In this document: positions 23,687 to 34,207 of the stretch, one piece after another
Numbering within the stretch: position 1 is the first letter of the stretch
How the letters are laid out: each line of letters opens with the position of its first letter
Source of the DNA: Cyclotella cryptica
Lineage: Eukaryota; Bacillariophyta; Thalassiosirophyceae; Thalassiosirales; Thalassiosiraceae
Reading direction: 5' to 3'
DNA: 64,000 nt
Assembly: GCA_013187285.1 (NCBI GenBank)
Contig: JABMIG010000075.1
Coordinates: forward strand, 496,001 to 560,000
Program-made: the position numbers and the translations under genes
Notes under the pieces: generated by a model
What the model saw: only the letters and a program-made list of their open reading frames with translations
Database searches by the model: none
Told to the model about the DNA's origin: nothing

Positions 23687-24366
23687 ATTTTGGCATACAC
23701 TCGTACTGCAAGCCACTTTATTTTAATGTACTTCTTCCTCTGTCTCTACAAATTGCAATCTGTTTCGCTGCAAAAAATCTTGCAGCGGCTGCTGGTAATT
23801 TTTTTTACATAAGCCAATTTAGTAAGAGAAGTTTGCTCATTAGTTAATAATTCCGAACAGGTTTGTACATACTACGTACATATTTTGTTTTATTTAAGCT
23901 TTAGTAGACACTTCAAAAATTTCCCGTGAATATCGTACAAAACCGGTTGCTTCCAGAGCTTGCGCGCAAAAAATATTTTCGTACCCTGTATTGGGTCATG
24001 ATCCCTCTAAACAAGGTATGAAAGTATGATTGTATGATAATAATTTTTCTCCCTGTGGAAGCATCTCGCTTCCACGGTTTGCACCTTACCGCCGTACTCG
24101 TCCTCCGCTAAAATGATTGCGTAGGATCTAGTATCACTTAAAAAATGCTCATAACCTTTTAACCTTTTATATTATCTGATTAAATAAGAATCTACCTCGC
24201 AAACACAGTAAATTTAAAGGTACCTCAATTTAGCTGTTGTCTCCATTGCACCGATCACGTCGTGAAGAGCCAGAGCACGGTTTATTGAACCATCGCTTCG
24301 CAATACCACAAAACGAATATTAAGTTTTCTCCATCACCCACCTCTATCTTTCAATACACCGGCAAC

Positions 24367-25006
24367 ATGGTAAGAGATCAATCATGATCCGCCCCTATCA
24401 CACCCGCTTAAGGAAAGGCTGCCCCTGACTGTCATCCAGACGTAGGGAGGCGAGCTTGTGCCCCGGCATTATTCCTTGCGGCAACTGATATGTGGGCCGC
24501 CGCACGCCGCCTTTCGCGCCAGCGGATGAAACCGAATGCTCGTCCCCTTCACGTTCTCCACTGGATTGCCTCAATCATGCCGCGGTTTTTAACGGGTTTT
24601 CTCACTTTCTACACAATTCTCTGTCGCTTATCGCATGCAGGCTAAAGGAAAGGGAGCCAAGAAGGGAACTGTCAAGTTCGTCATCGACTGCAGTGCCCCC
24701 GTCGACGATAAAGTGTTGGACATTGCCTCGTTCGAGAAGTACATGCAAGAACGCATCAAGGTAGAGGGAAAGACCGGAAATCTCGCTCAAAACAATGTTG
24801 CTGTCTCTCGCGACTCTACCAAGTTGACCGTGGCTATCCCTGCTGATGTGAAACTCTCGAAGCGTCAGTTGAAATACCTTACTAAGCGTTACCTCAAGAA
24901 GCAGCAATTGCGTGATTACTTGCGAGTTGTTGCCGCATCCAAGAATTCTTACGAAATGAGATATTTCCAGATGAATGGCGGTGAAGAGGGTGGAGCTGAT
25001 GCATAA
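24367..25006 (+). CDS. RPL22: 60S ribosomal protein eL22
   Basis: Two exons: 24367–24369 holds only the start codon (…AACATG followed by GTAAGA), then a 271-nt intron to GCATGCAG, then 24641–25006. Product 122 aa, beginning [14 protein letters not shown]. It matches eukaryotic eL22 in length and motifs: [26 protein letters not shown], and [20 protein letters not shown] with a short acidic tail (GGEEGGADA), as in many eL22 orthologues. eL22 sits on the large ribosomal subunit near the exit tunnel and binds 28S rRNA. Putting the ATG alone in the first exon is common in ribosomal protein genes and avoids the in-frame ATG in the intron end at 24635. No other ribosomal gene is next to it. Confidence 0.93.
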
Positions 25007-25420
25007 GCGAGTGGCCTGCATATGGACTCATCAAATTAAGCTAATAATGCTTTGCCTCGTTTCATAACTCATAACACGTATTAATTCGTCAGAGACTTAT
25101 TCTATGGACTTTAACATTTTAGAGAGTGTCTGGAGATCTCAACTTGAACGATTTTTCGTCTAAGAGGTTGATATGATCTGAAGTGGTTTTCGAGGGTTTG
25201 AAAGTCATCTTGCACTGTAGGTGAACTTATGAAAACTGACGTAGGAGAGTCCAGTATCTCTTCACTCATACGCCATGTTTTACCCTTTCTGGAGTCGATG
25301 CACTGACCCAACAAAGCAAGTAGTCAAGAATTATTTGTTATGAAAGCACGATGTCATTAAAAATTATCAATGTATTCTTCGATCAAGTATATCCAAATCA
25401 CAAATTGATCATCTAAATTG
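25007..25420. other. Convergent 3' intergenic region
   Basis: Between the stops of eL22 (+) and the coiled-coil gene (−). AT-rich, no coding signal. Probably the two 3' UTRs. Confidence 0.5.
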
Positions 25421-26320
25421 TTACAATGCACCAGCAAGCAAACGAGCGAGAATTCTATCGGGATTCGTAGAATTATCCATGGTCTCTTCTCCTCCTATCT
25501 CTTCAACCTCGCGAGCTTTCAGATTAGAGGCAGCGATCAAAGCCTTCTCCATTTGTGACAAGGCATTCTCATCTCCCTGAGACGCACGTTGATATTTTTC
25601 CACAGAAGCATCAATTGTTCCAATCGTTTCCTTCAACGACTCAAGCTTCTCTGTTAAACCACTATCGACATTCTGCAAGGACGAAGTAAGATTGCGCAAT
25701 GCCACATGCAGCGGATCCATCAATCGCTTGCCATCTTCATTTCTGTCACTGGAATCGCCCGTCATTTCCTCGTCCACCACACTTTCCCCCTCTGAAAATC
25801 CATGCACCCGCAAAAGTTCTGAAACACTTCGACTAGTGACGCCCAATGCCCTCTCCAAAGCTTCCTCCCTCACGGAAATAACACGCGAAGCAATCTCTCT
25901 GCTCTTGCATCGCAATTCCTTGACCTTTTCGTACGCCTCTTGGTCTAAAATCTCTGCGTCGTCAAAGCTAATGTCCACCTCTTCGTCTTCCGAGGAGAGA
26001 AAATCATCTTCGATAATTGGTTCGTGCTGCAAGGACAGGAAGCGGTATTCGAATTCATCGAGCTTCTCTTCAACTAAATGCTCGTCCACCGGCTCAGTCA
26101 TCGATTCAATCTGCTGTATGAGGGATGCCGCCGTCTTGTCCATGCACGACATGTAGAATGCCTCCTTTTCAGGTTGATCATTCTTTTCTTTCCATGCAGA
26201 TTTGATGGTGGTCAGGCGGGCGTGGATGGCGGCGATGGCGCGTTCTAGATCGGTAGCGGGCGTGGGGACCTTGACCCGTGATGGTGCGGCCGTCGCTGCG
26301 TTTGATGTTTCGTTATTCAT
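25421..26320 (-). CDS. Hypothetical acidic coiled-coil protein
   Basis: Single exon, 299 aa, start at the Met MNNETSNAATAAPSRV just inside the divergent promoter. No family recognised. Residues ~20–95 form a predicted amphipathic helix (LERAIAAIHARLTTIKSAWK), followed by an acidic stretch (DDFLSSEDEEVDISFDDAE, ~104–122), then further helices with heptad-like Leu/Ile (~125–165 and ~205–265). It ends in DRILARLLAGAL. No signal peptide or membrane segment. The pattern would fit a small structural or complex-subunit protein, but I cannot assign it. It is divergently transcribed from the Kelch gene, with an E2F-like site in the shared promoter. Confidence 0.75.
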   Translation of the reverse strand: MNNETSNAATAAPSRVKVPTPATDLERAIAAIHARLTTIKSAWKEKNDQPEKEAFYMSCMDKTAASLIQQIESMTEPVDEHLVEEKLDEFEYRFLSLQHEPIIEDDFLSSEDEEVDISFDDAEILDQEAYEKVKELRCKSREIASRVISVREEALERALGVTSRSVSELLRVHGFSEGESVVDEEMTGDSSDRNEDGKRLMDPLHVALRNLTSSLQNVDSGLTEKLESLKETIGTIDASVEKYQRASQGDENALSQMEKALIAASNLKAREVEEIGGEETMDNSTNPDRILARLLAGAL

Positions 26321-26840
26321 CTTGTGAAAAATCTAGTGAGCACTGACTCTATGCGTATTGTGTAGGATGGCTCGGCGAGGAGACGACGGTCCAGGGTGAA
26401 GCGTCAAAAAGAGCGAGGCAATGGTGGAATTCACCGAGAATTCAGCTTTTCCTTCTTCTTGTGGCATCATAGTTTAGGGTGAAAAAGAGTGAATTGACCG
26501 TTGGCATCGGTCGCCCATTTACCTTTAAATCATATCTATCTCACTAAAACGTTCTTAAGCATTTATGTCTAGAGCAATACATCAATGAATGTTCGAAAAA
26601 GAAAAAGGGAAGGTAGGGAATTGCTTAGTCGTGCCATTTTTTTTGGCGCGGGAGCCCGCAGGCAGCGTTTACGCCATGTCATCAGGGTGATGGTTTTGCA
26701 TACGATGACTATGATGAAGATGTTGTGCGAAAAAACAATTAGGGACACGAGACATGATCAATAAGTTGTTGCATTTACATTCGAAATATTTCTGAGCTTC
26801 GTAACATCGTCCTACCGCATCCCTCATCACAACCAAAACA
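26321..26840. promoter_or_regulatory. Divergent promoter with an E2F-like site
   Basis: 520 bp between two start codons. At 26637–26653 a T-run leads into TTTTGGCGCGGGA, which fits the E2F/DP consensus TTTSSCGC. This suggests, but does not prove, cell-cycle regulation of one or both genes. Confidence 0.5.
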
Positions 26841-28875
26841 ATGCCTTCTCAACAAGACATGACCACCTTCACCCTATCCTTTCGGGGCGTCGAATTTTGT
26901 CTCGAACCCCTCATCCACCCGAGCCAACAACAATCCTTTGCAGACGTATTGTCCATTGGAAACTTTTGCAATGATCATGTCGTGGTCAACTTGAGTAATT
27001 TTTCGGGGGTGCTTCGTGTCAAGAGTAACAGCGCTCTGTCTGTCGAAAACGCATTACCAGCGACTGCCCTGTTGGATGAGACCGACACTGCAAATCCTTT
27101 CCCCGACAAGGAAATGGAACCACCCTCCATGAATGGCGAGCTCCAATGCATTGCGGCACCCGATCCAGTTCCAGAAGACGTGTCTTCCCCAGAACAGAAG
27201 AAGGAGGATAAATTGCGGGCGAAAAAGAAGGGACAGCAGACTCTCAACTTTTTTGGTAAGCGCAATTCTAGGAAGAAGGGAGGTAGAGAGACGGGTGATG
27301 TTGATAAGGTGAGAATTTATTGCAATATTGGTTTTTTTAATGAGAAATACATCTTGATATCCTCATTTATTTTTGTATGGTAAGACTCCACTGCACAAAT
27401 CAAACGCTTCCAACAAGTCGTCGAAACGCCACACCAACGAAGACTTTGGGCCGCAAACCACCAGTAGGAAAAAGACCCGAAGCAGCGCGAGTAAGCACGA
27501 CGATGAGTTAAGCTCAGACGTCGAAGAAAATCAGAACACTAAATTCACTTTGGCCAGTTTGGGTCAGACAATGCCCAGCCAAGAGAGTGATCTGCTGGAA
27601 GAAGAAGCGGCGGTAGGAGAGTCGAATGCCACCGACAATCGCGATTCGACAAATAACGCTGAAGAGGCTAATGCTCGAGATCACGACAACTTCTCTTTCA
27701 ACATGGATCACTCTTCACGATGCAGTCATGACTTTTCATTCAAAACTGATATCACTCCAAAAAAGAATGAAATTGGCAAAGCCCGCAGCAATACGTCTCC
27801 CTGCCCGAGATGGGGACAAAGCATGACCATGATAGACCACAAGCGCCTCGTTGTATACGGTGGCCAAACATTTGATCAGGCGACACAGACTGCGAAGCCG
27901 CTTGCTGATCTCTTTGTTTATGATTTATTTGAGCATGAATGGGTCAAACCGATGAATTGCGAAGGTGTCGCTCGTACGTGGCACACTGCCACCTTCCTAC
28001 CCGATAAGCAGCTATTGCTTTGTTTCGGGGGCGACGTGGTAGACGAGAAGACTGGGAAGACCACGACCACAGAAGAGGTCATGGTTCTAGATACGGAGAT
28101 CATGCTCTGGTTCCCTCCCAGTGTTTCAGGCCAAGTTCCTTCCGGACGCAGCGGGCACACCGCGTCATTGTTGAACAACTCAAATGAGTTGGTTGTCTTT
28201 GGAGGCGTGAAAAATGGCAAGTGGCTCAATTCAATATCCGTTCTTGACACTGGGCGATGGAAGTGGTCCACCCCGAAAATACTTGGCGACGCGCCCCCTC
28301 CCCGCTCGTACCATAGTGCAACTTCTTTGACTTCCTCGGACAAAAAGTCCAATGAAGGAAGCCGCATTGTGATTTTTGGAGGCAATAATGACACCAAATG
28401 CTTTAACGGTGTCCATGTCTTGGAGCAGACAAATGGTAAAATGTCTTGGAGTCACCCAAAAGTCAGCGGTAAGGCCCCGGCTCCAAGGACCGGCCATACT
28501 GCTACGCTCTTGGAGGATGGATCCACTATACTGATATATGGGGGCTGGGATCCTAATACCGAAGACGAAAAGGGCGATGATTTGATTTTTGGAGATAGCT
28601 TCTTGCTTGACACAAAATCTTGGACTTGGAAGAAGGGTCCCAAACCACGCTATACTTCGTTTAACAATACTGCAGCTAACAACGGAGGGTTGGAGCGAGT
28701 TGGACACTCCGCCGTGTTGGCACCTGGAGCTGAGGGAGTACAAGTATTAGCTTTTGGTGGTCGGGTGCTTGATGGCTTCTCGTCAGACTTTCAGAGTTTG
28801 ATCTTTGCTCCGCAGGTGCAGAGAGAAAGCGGGTCAAGAAGAGGCAACACGACCGGAGAAAGTGTAGTTGCGTAA
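26841..28875 (+). CDS. Kelch-repeat protein with a PCNA-interaction-like motif
   Basis: Two exons, 26841–27308 and 27385–28875, joined by a 76-nt intron (GTGAGA…GGTAAG); 652 aa. The N-terminal ~130 residues are unrecognised. Around residues 130–145 lies QQTLNFFGKRNSRKKGGR: Gln, Leu, then two Phe and a basic tail, similar to PIP boxes that bind PCNA, though one residue shorter than the QxxLxxFF consensus. Residues ~150–290 are Ser/Asn/acidic and low complexity. From ~305 to 625 come five or six Kelch-type blades, each with the SGHTASLL / GHSAVL and VVFGG / LIYGGW signatures (for example RSGHTASLLNNSNELVVFGG and RTGHTATLLEDGSTILIYGG). Kelch propellers are protein-interaction platforms. Together they suggest a nuclear adaptor, possibly at replication sites; this is inference. 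Confidence 0.85.
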
Positions 28876-29140
28876 AGTGCTTATACTTCTCATTTGTTAG
28901 ATTTTCAAGTATGTAACAGGTCATTCACTTCTTCGCAGGTTTGTGTAGCAACATATGAGATGTTGTTATTGACTACATAAAAACGAAATCTGTATTAGTT
29001 ATTGCTTATTCGTTAGAATGCCTCTTTCATCTACTTTGAAGAGTAATCATACTTTGTCGCTATCTACTAAACATTCCTACGACCTCACAACTCTGTGCTT
29101 CGTGTTACCTCATTCGAAAACCCGACCTTCCTAAAGTCAG
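28876..29140. other. Convergent 3' intergenic region
   Basis: 265 bp between the Kelch and PLAC8-type genes; AT-rich, nothing else seen. Confidence 0.5.
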
Positions 29141-30548
29141 CTAAACAACAATCGGACGATATTGATGTTGTCCTTCTGTGTTACTCTCATTCAAAAAATC
29201 CTCTGGCTCTCCAATACAAATATCTACATTTGAAAGCCTCCTCGTCCTATGATCTTCATAGTCAGTTTCTCTGACCAGCTGAGACAGGGTGCAACAGTTA
29301 CAACAGCACGACACGAAGCAATCCTCGACCGTACCACCATAAATATAATGGTGTTCTCTAATGGCAGTTCTGGCTCGAATCATAAGTAGCAAAATATATC
29401 CCCACAGCATGGTGTCCAAAACGATAATGGATGAGAGATATGCCTTGTTGATTCTTTTATCACAAGTTTGTACTTCGCCATCATGTGAATTGATTTCGAT
29501 TTCTTCAGCTGATTCCTCTCTCATGATTGGTTGATCCACTTCTTTCCCAAATAGATTGTAAATTTCTGTACAGTAAAGTACTTGGACTATGTGAAGAATG
29601 AGCAATACAGTCAGCATAAATGCAGCTGAGTAGAGCACCACGATGCAGAACATGGTGCATCTTCGACGTCTTTCTTGTGTAGATGGTGATATAGAGGAGA
29701 TGCGTTTGCCACACCAATTCAGATGCATTCTTGACATGACGGTTGATAGTAAAACTAATGTAGTCATTTGTTAGATGTGACCGTTGAAACAATATGATTA
29801 ATATTTTTTATGCAAGACTCACCACAAGGACAGCAAACTGCTCCAAACGGGTGACCTTCGCAGCATCCAAACAGCTTGGCAATCCAACCGTGATAATGGC
29901 CATCATTGTAGGCCTTGGCCCGAAAAGCTTCTAGCTCGGACAGTGGAGTGTGATGAATTTGGTAGGGCGCGGTGAATTTTTCTCCGCATCTGACCCCTCC
30001 TTCTGGCTGCGACGGACAGTGGTAATATAAAGTATTGATCTAGTCAGGCAACAAGTCAATACGACACAAAACACTGAACTTTTGACAAGACTTACCGCTT
30101 GAACCACTAGAATCCTATGCATCCCCATATCCACCCTCAATATATTCCCCCCCTCCAAATCCACCGGGGCTACAATCGTGGCCTCGGCGTAGTCCACATC
30201 GACGCTGGTAGTGTACAGCGGGAGACTTCCGTGCCAATGATCTTGATTTGTATTCATGTTACTTGAACTGCTTCGAACCGTATCGTCGACATCATGTTGA
30301 GATCCCTCGCCGAAAGGCTGCGCGTCACCGCCGCGGCAGCGATTGTCCTGTGGTCTTTCATCATCATTCCCACTATCAATTCGAAACAATCCCAGTTCGA
30401 ATTCGCCGCTGCTCATGCCCGAGCACCCTCCCGCGCTTTCTTGATGGTGTAGGAATGTTTCTATGAAGGCGGCGGAAGGGGGGCTGGGTGGTGGAGATGG
30501 GTCGTGGTGGTAGGTCGAAGCTTGTTTCGATTGTTGACGTTCATTCAT
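29141..30548 (-). CDS. PLAC8-type (Cys-rich) membrane protein
   Basis: Three exons: 30096–30548, 29823–30006, 29141–29754, with GTAAGT and GTGAGT donors and frame-consistent joins; 416 aa. The N-terminal ~150 residues are disordered (HHDPSPPPSPPSAA). The PLAC8 signature is split: WIAKLFGCCEGHPFGAVCCPC around residues 192–212, then about 140 residues later DCFVSCCCNCCTLSQLVRE, i.e. the CCxxC…QxxRE half. Two hydrophobic segments lie between them (~240–268, CTMFCIVVLYSAAFMLTVLL; and ~312–335, SSIIVLDTMLWGYILLLMI), so the protein is probably membrane-embedded. PLAC8/FWL/cornifelin proteins influence metal (Cd, Zn) export and organ or cell size in plants. Here the spacing between the two Cys clusters is far larger than usual. 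It is convergent with the Kelch gene. Confidence 0.82.
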
Positions 30549-30993
30549 TTCTCTGCTTTTATTTCATATTGAATGCGTGCGATATTTGATTTGCTTGTCT
30601 TTGTGATAACAAACTTGATTCAGTCGTTTCAGTGCGTGTGGTCTGTTTCACTTGTTTGCATTGTCGACAAAAGCAAGACTAAAGCTGATTGTGGTATTCG
30701 CCTTGACAGTTCTCAACGGTGCTCTGCCGCAGGCTACAGAGCTCTTTGATACAATAGAAAGTCAAGGTTAGTTGTGATCAGTTGTGATCTTATCTGTTTT
30801 TTTGTGCCAAGAATGTCATCTGTGAGAATCTTTCTTGGGCTTTGCCATCTCCATTTACGTCTATCGTATTGTACCATGAACTGCGAAATGCCAACCTACT
30901 TACGCGACTCTTACTACCTAGTACTTGCCTTATCACAATATGAAAAAGGCAATAACAATACTAGATTGGATGCAAAAAACTCAAAATCGTTTA
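30549..30993. other. Upstream region of the PLAC8-type gene
   Basis: About 445 bp, no coding signal. It ends at the TA where a transposon begins. Confidence 0.5.
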
Positions 30994-31560
30994 CCGTATA
31001 TCTCTGATGACAAGATCCCACGGATTATTAGCTCTTTTTTACCCTATTTTGTGACATTTGTGTTTTGTGACATGTTAATCATCGTCGGTCATTCTAGAGA
31101 GGGCCGTTTAAGTTACTACTCTTCTAAACAAGTCATAGGCAAACCGTGCATCGACCAGGCATGGTTGCCATCAGCAGCAACAGAATGACCGTTGGTGTGC
31201 CGGCGAACCTCCTGCGCACATTGTGCTCGTCTGTCCATCACCCCAATAGAATTAGACTCTCGTTGCCGACAGCAACATGAACATATGCATAGCTCCTCTA
31301 GTAACTCCGGTTGGTTGTCGAGTCATCACAATTTATCGCTCAGCTCACATAACATCACATCACGTGATAGGCACACATAGCACAACAAGGTTCGAAGAAA
31401 AGCAAGGGATAAAGCATCCTACTCTACAGTACCGAGGTAAATAGGGCGGATACCATTATTTTTTCTCCGTGTTAGGACCACTAACTAACGACGGATTATA
31501 GGATTTACTTTTATGTATCTTTTGACATTTTTTTAGGGTCTTGTCATCAGAGATATACGG
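30994..31560. mobile_element. Short non-autonomous TIR element (MITE-like, TA target)
   Basis: 567 bp bounded by inverted repeats: left CCGTATATCTCTGATGACAA and right TTGTCATCAGAGATATACGG, flanked by TA on both sides, as in the Tc1/mariner/pogo superfamily. Its interior around 31255–31350 (CAGCAACATGAACATATG… and TAACTCCGG) resembles the region 31697–31790 of the neighbouring pogo-like element, suggesting a related but non-coding derivative. It lies within 6 bp of that element. Confidence 0.75.
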
Positions 31561-31752
31561 TACCTACCGTAAACTGCGGGTTATAAGTATCACCGGAGCA
31601 TAGGTTCCAATTGCCCGATCTCATAAACATTTCGTTTTTTATGCTATTTAAAAAGCCAATTTAGACCTAATACCTTCTTAGATGGATTCTCCTTTCCACC
31701 AGCAACATGCCGATATGTGTAGGACCCCATAACTCCGTGAGGTCACTGAGTT

Positions 31753-32211
31753 ATGCCGAATTGTCGCATAACTCACAACACATTAGAACACAATAAATCA
31801 CAACACATCTTCGTCCCAGCAATAAACTCAGAAACCGCCATGGAACGGATCGTTCTGGTTGGTTTCTTGGCTGATGATAATGGCCGCAGCTGTGAGTTGC
31901 ACCCCTTTGGGTGCAGGAACTCTTTGGTGGTGAATCGGAACGATGGTGGTGTTGGGCTTTGGCTCCGTCAGGGTTCATTCGTGGAGCATGAACTCGCATG
32001 CTACACGATAAACCCTGACGGCTCTGACGGCTGTCATGTTGGCTTCGCGGCCCGGGAATATGCGGCGGGGGAGAATTATCTCCGTTTGGACGGCGCGATT
32101 GTTCTGATTGTCGAGGTATTCACTGCAGACCACAACAATCGCACAGTGCACCATCTCTTCCATCACAACAGGGGTTACGCCTACGCCGATGTTTTGTTGT
32201 ATGGCAATTGA
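31753..32211 (+). CDS. Accessory ORF of the pogo-like element (unrecognised)
   Basis: 152 aa, complete from ATG to stop, inside the transposon and facing the transposase gene. A more likely start may be the internal Met at 31840 (AMERIVLVGFLADDNG), since the residues before it are Asn/His-rich. The protein is compact and hydrophobic-polar alternating (LVVNRNDGGVGLWLRQG, GENYLRLDGAIVLIVEVF), as in a beta-rich fold. It has several Cys and His (SCELHPFGC, HVGFAAREY), but I see no known zinc motif. No family recognised and no membrane segment. Its position inside the TIRs makes it a second product of the transposon or a captured gene. Confidence 0.6.
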   Translation: MPNCRITHNTLEHNKSQHIFVPAINSETAMERIVLVGFLADDNGRSCELHPFGCRNSLVVNRNDGGVGLWLRQGSFVEHELACYTINPDGSDGCHVGFAAREYAAGENYLRLDGAIVLIVEVFTADHNNRTVHHLFHHNRGYAYADVLLYGN

Positions 32212-32276
32212 TTTGTTTGTGATTAGAATAAGAGCTTAAATATAAATTAATCGTTAAAAAATAAAACCATCCGTCC

Positions 32277-33580
32277 TCAAAACCACTCGTAGCCAGACTT
32301 CATCCAAGCGTTCCTCGCCGTTTGTTGTGGGATCTCATTGTAGACCTCCAAGACCCATTCCGCCACCAATCTTCTGGACGGCTCCTTTGCCACCCCATTC
32401 TCAAAGCCATTCCCTCCAACCATCCAATCTTCCCACTTGTTGCGCATTTGTGACTTGATGAATTTGTTGACACCCACATCGACGGGCTGACAGAGGTATG
32501 TACATCCCGGAGGGATGTGGACAACCTCAATCCCGAGAGACTGAATCCGATTTACAATATTGCCCATCATGTGGACGCGGTATGCATCGAGAATGAGGAT
32601 CGGCACAATACCTGGCGCTTTTGCATTCTTCCATGGGACGAGGATGAGATCAATCCATTGATTCATTACATCCTTGTCCATCCACGCCTTTGGTTGACAT
32701 AAATAATGTCCTCCGTCCGGGAAAGATGTCAATTCGTAGTTTGCGGTTCGCCCCTTTTTCGCTCCCTTAAAGATTAGCAAGGGAGGCAGCATGCGACCAC
32801 TTGCGTCCAAGCAGACGGCAAGTGTAACTCGCTTGGTGTCTGTGGTTGACGCGCGGACATGAACGGTCCGTGCGCCTTTGAACTCGAGGGTCTTGTTCGA
32901 ATGAAACGAAAACGGGATGGGCGTTTGGTCCATGTTGATGACGCCGCATGGATCTTTTCCCGCAATCTTTGCCTTGATGAATGCAATGAAGTCCTGAGAC
33001 TCTACCTCCGTTTCGAGGAAGTGTTAGCCGCACGAATGGACAGCCCGAGCCTCTTCGTGAAGCGTATGACCGCGGCATCCTTCGCTATGATCGTCTTGCT
33101 CCGGAAAGTAGGCATGAGTCGGGATGCCTCTTGACGGATCATCCTTGTACTTACCTGGATGCCACGCTCCCTCGACTCAAAGACAAAACGAATCAAATCA
33201 TCTTTGATTTGATCCAGTACACTTGGAGGGCCTGGATGAATCTTGCGTGCAGCACCATTGATGTTGTATGGCATGAAGGCGTCCGAATTCTGGAGAGATT
33301 GCGCCAATTCGATTGCCTTTTTAAAGCGTGCATAGTACACATGCGGCACTCCAAGTTGCAAGCAAGCCTTGCGGCGAGAGAGACCAGTTGACACAATGGC
33401 GTCAACATCGCCTACAAACTCCCTCTTCTCCTTAAGAGAGAAGGACTTCCGGAGCGACGGTTCGGCCAATACGGCACCCAGAAACGGTGCTTCCTCTTCC
33501 ACCATGGCCTCTTCCACCACATCTAAAGGTTCGGCCGCTCGATCAGGCACAGACGCGACAGCAGGAATCGTAGAAACCAT
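32277..33580 (-). pseudogene. Pogo/CENP-B-type DDE transposase with a frameshift
   Basis: The N-terminal part (33580 to about 33002) contains a helix-turn-helix-like segment (VSTGLSRRKACLQLGVP) and a region like HTH_CENPB (QVSTRMIRQEASRLMPTFR). The C-terminal part (about 32998–32277) is in another frame and has the DDE_1 catalytic signatures: INMDQTPIPFSF, LILDAYRVHMMG, and GCTYLCQPVDVGVNKFIK, so DDD with about 35 residues between the second and third Asp. The reading frame shifts once, near 32990–33005; an intron there is not supported by splice signals. The start at 33580 (MVSTIPAVASVP) is the first Met after an AT-rich leader. Transposases of this group cut and paste at TA. Confidence 0.82.
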
Positions 33581-34207
33581 GGCAAGATTGATGGAAATGG
33601 GGAAGTCGAAGAAAAAATGATGAAGAGTTGCCTCATGATTTGGCGCGATGTAAAGGTGGGCAGTGAGTGGGAAAATGAACCATTCATTTGTTTTTGCCCC
33701 AAAGCTGACTCGACAATTGGCGGGAAACTGAGCTCGTACCGTACCGGAGGGCAAATAGAGTAACTTGCGTTGATACCGATATTTTTCACCATGATAAAAT
33801 CACTAGCTTTTGTTGTGGTATAAGTACCACCACCAAAATGTATCTTTTAACATTTGTGGGTACTTATAACCCGCAGTTTACAGTATGTTATTCAAGCTTG
33901 ATTTGTCATGTATTATGCCTTGATCGCAAGTACCGGATACAACATACGAGATAAGCGGATCACTCTGCCGCCCAAAAAATCGGCAAGAAAAATCGATTTC
34001 ACACAACATTCTGCGCACATTCCACCTTTGTGGCCTTCGTTTGCATCCGCATCTCCATCGTTGCCTCCAAATCATAGGCTAATTAACACACCTTTATCAG
34101 CACAACCACGCTACGTCTCTGGCTAGTTGTCGCAGCCGTCCCTCATCTTTATTTCACAGTGTCTTTCAACACATCGGCTTCACAAATTCCGACGTGCTAG
34201 CGAGAAA

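Larger units (their letters stand above)
23057..24366. other. Gene-free stretch with a microsatellite and a GC-rich hairpin
   Basis: Contains a CTTCTC/CTTCTT microsatellite (23255–23320), a GC-rich imperfect hairpin (23644–23686) in otherwise AT-rich DNA, and the likely promoter and 5' UTR of the eL22 gene (last ~120 bp). No other gene seen. Confidence 0.5.
31567..33883 (-). mobile_element. Pogo-like (Tc1/mariner superfamily) DNA transposon
   Basis: 2317 bp flanked by TA on both sides. The terminal inverted repeats share CTGCGGGTTATAAGTA (left 31574–31589; right in inverse orientation at about 33861–33876), about 22 matching bases with one mismatch. It carries two convergent ORFs: a transposase on the minus strand (32277–33580) and a small unrelated ORF on the plus strand (31753–32211), with only 65 bp between their stops. 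The inverted repeats are nearly intact, but the transposase has one frame break, so this copy is probably inactive. Confidence 0.85.

Noticed and set aside
24635-24640. ATG used as eL22 start
   Set aside because: It falls in the intron end (GCATGCAG); the upstream ATG plus splice gives the conserved MAKGK start.
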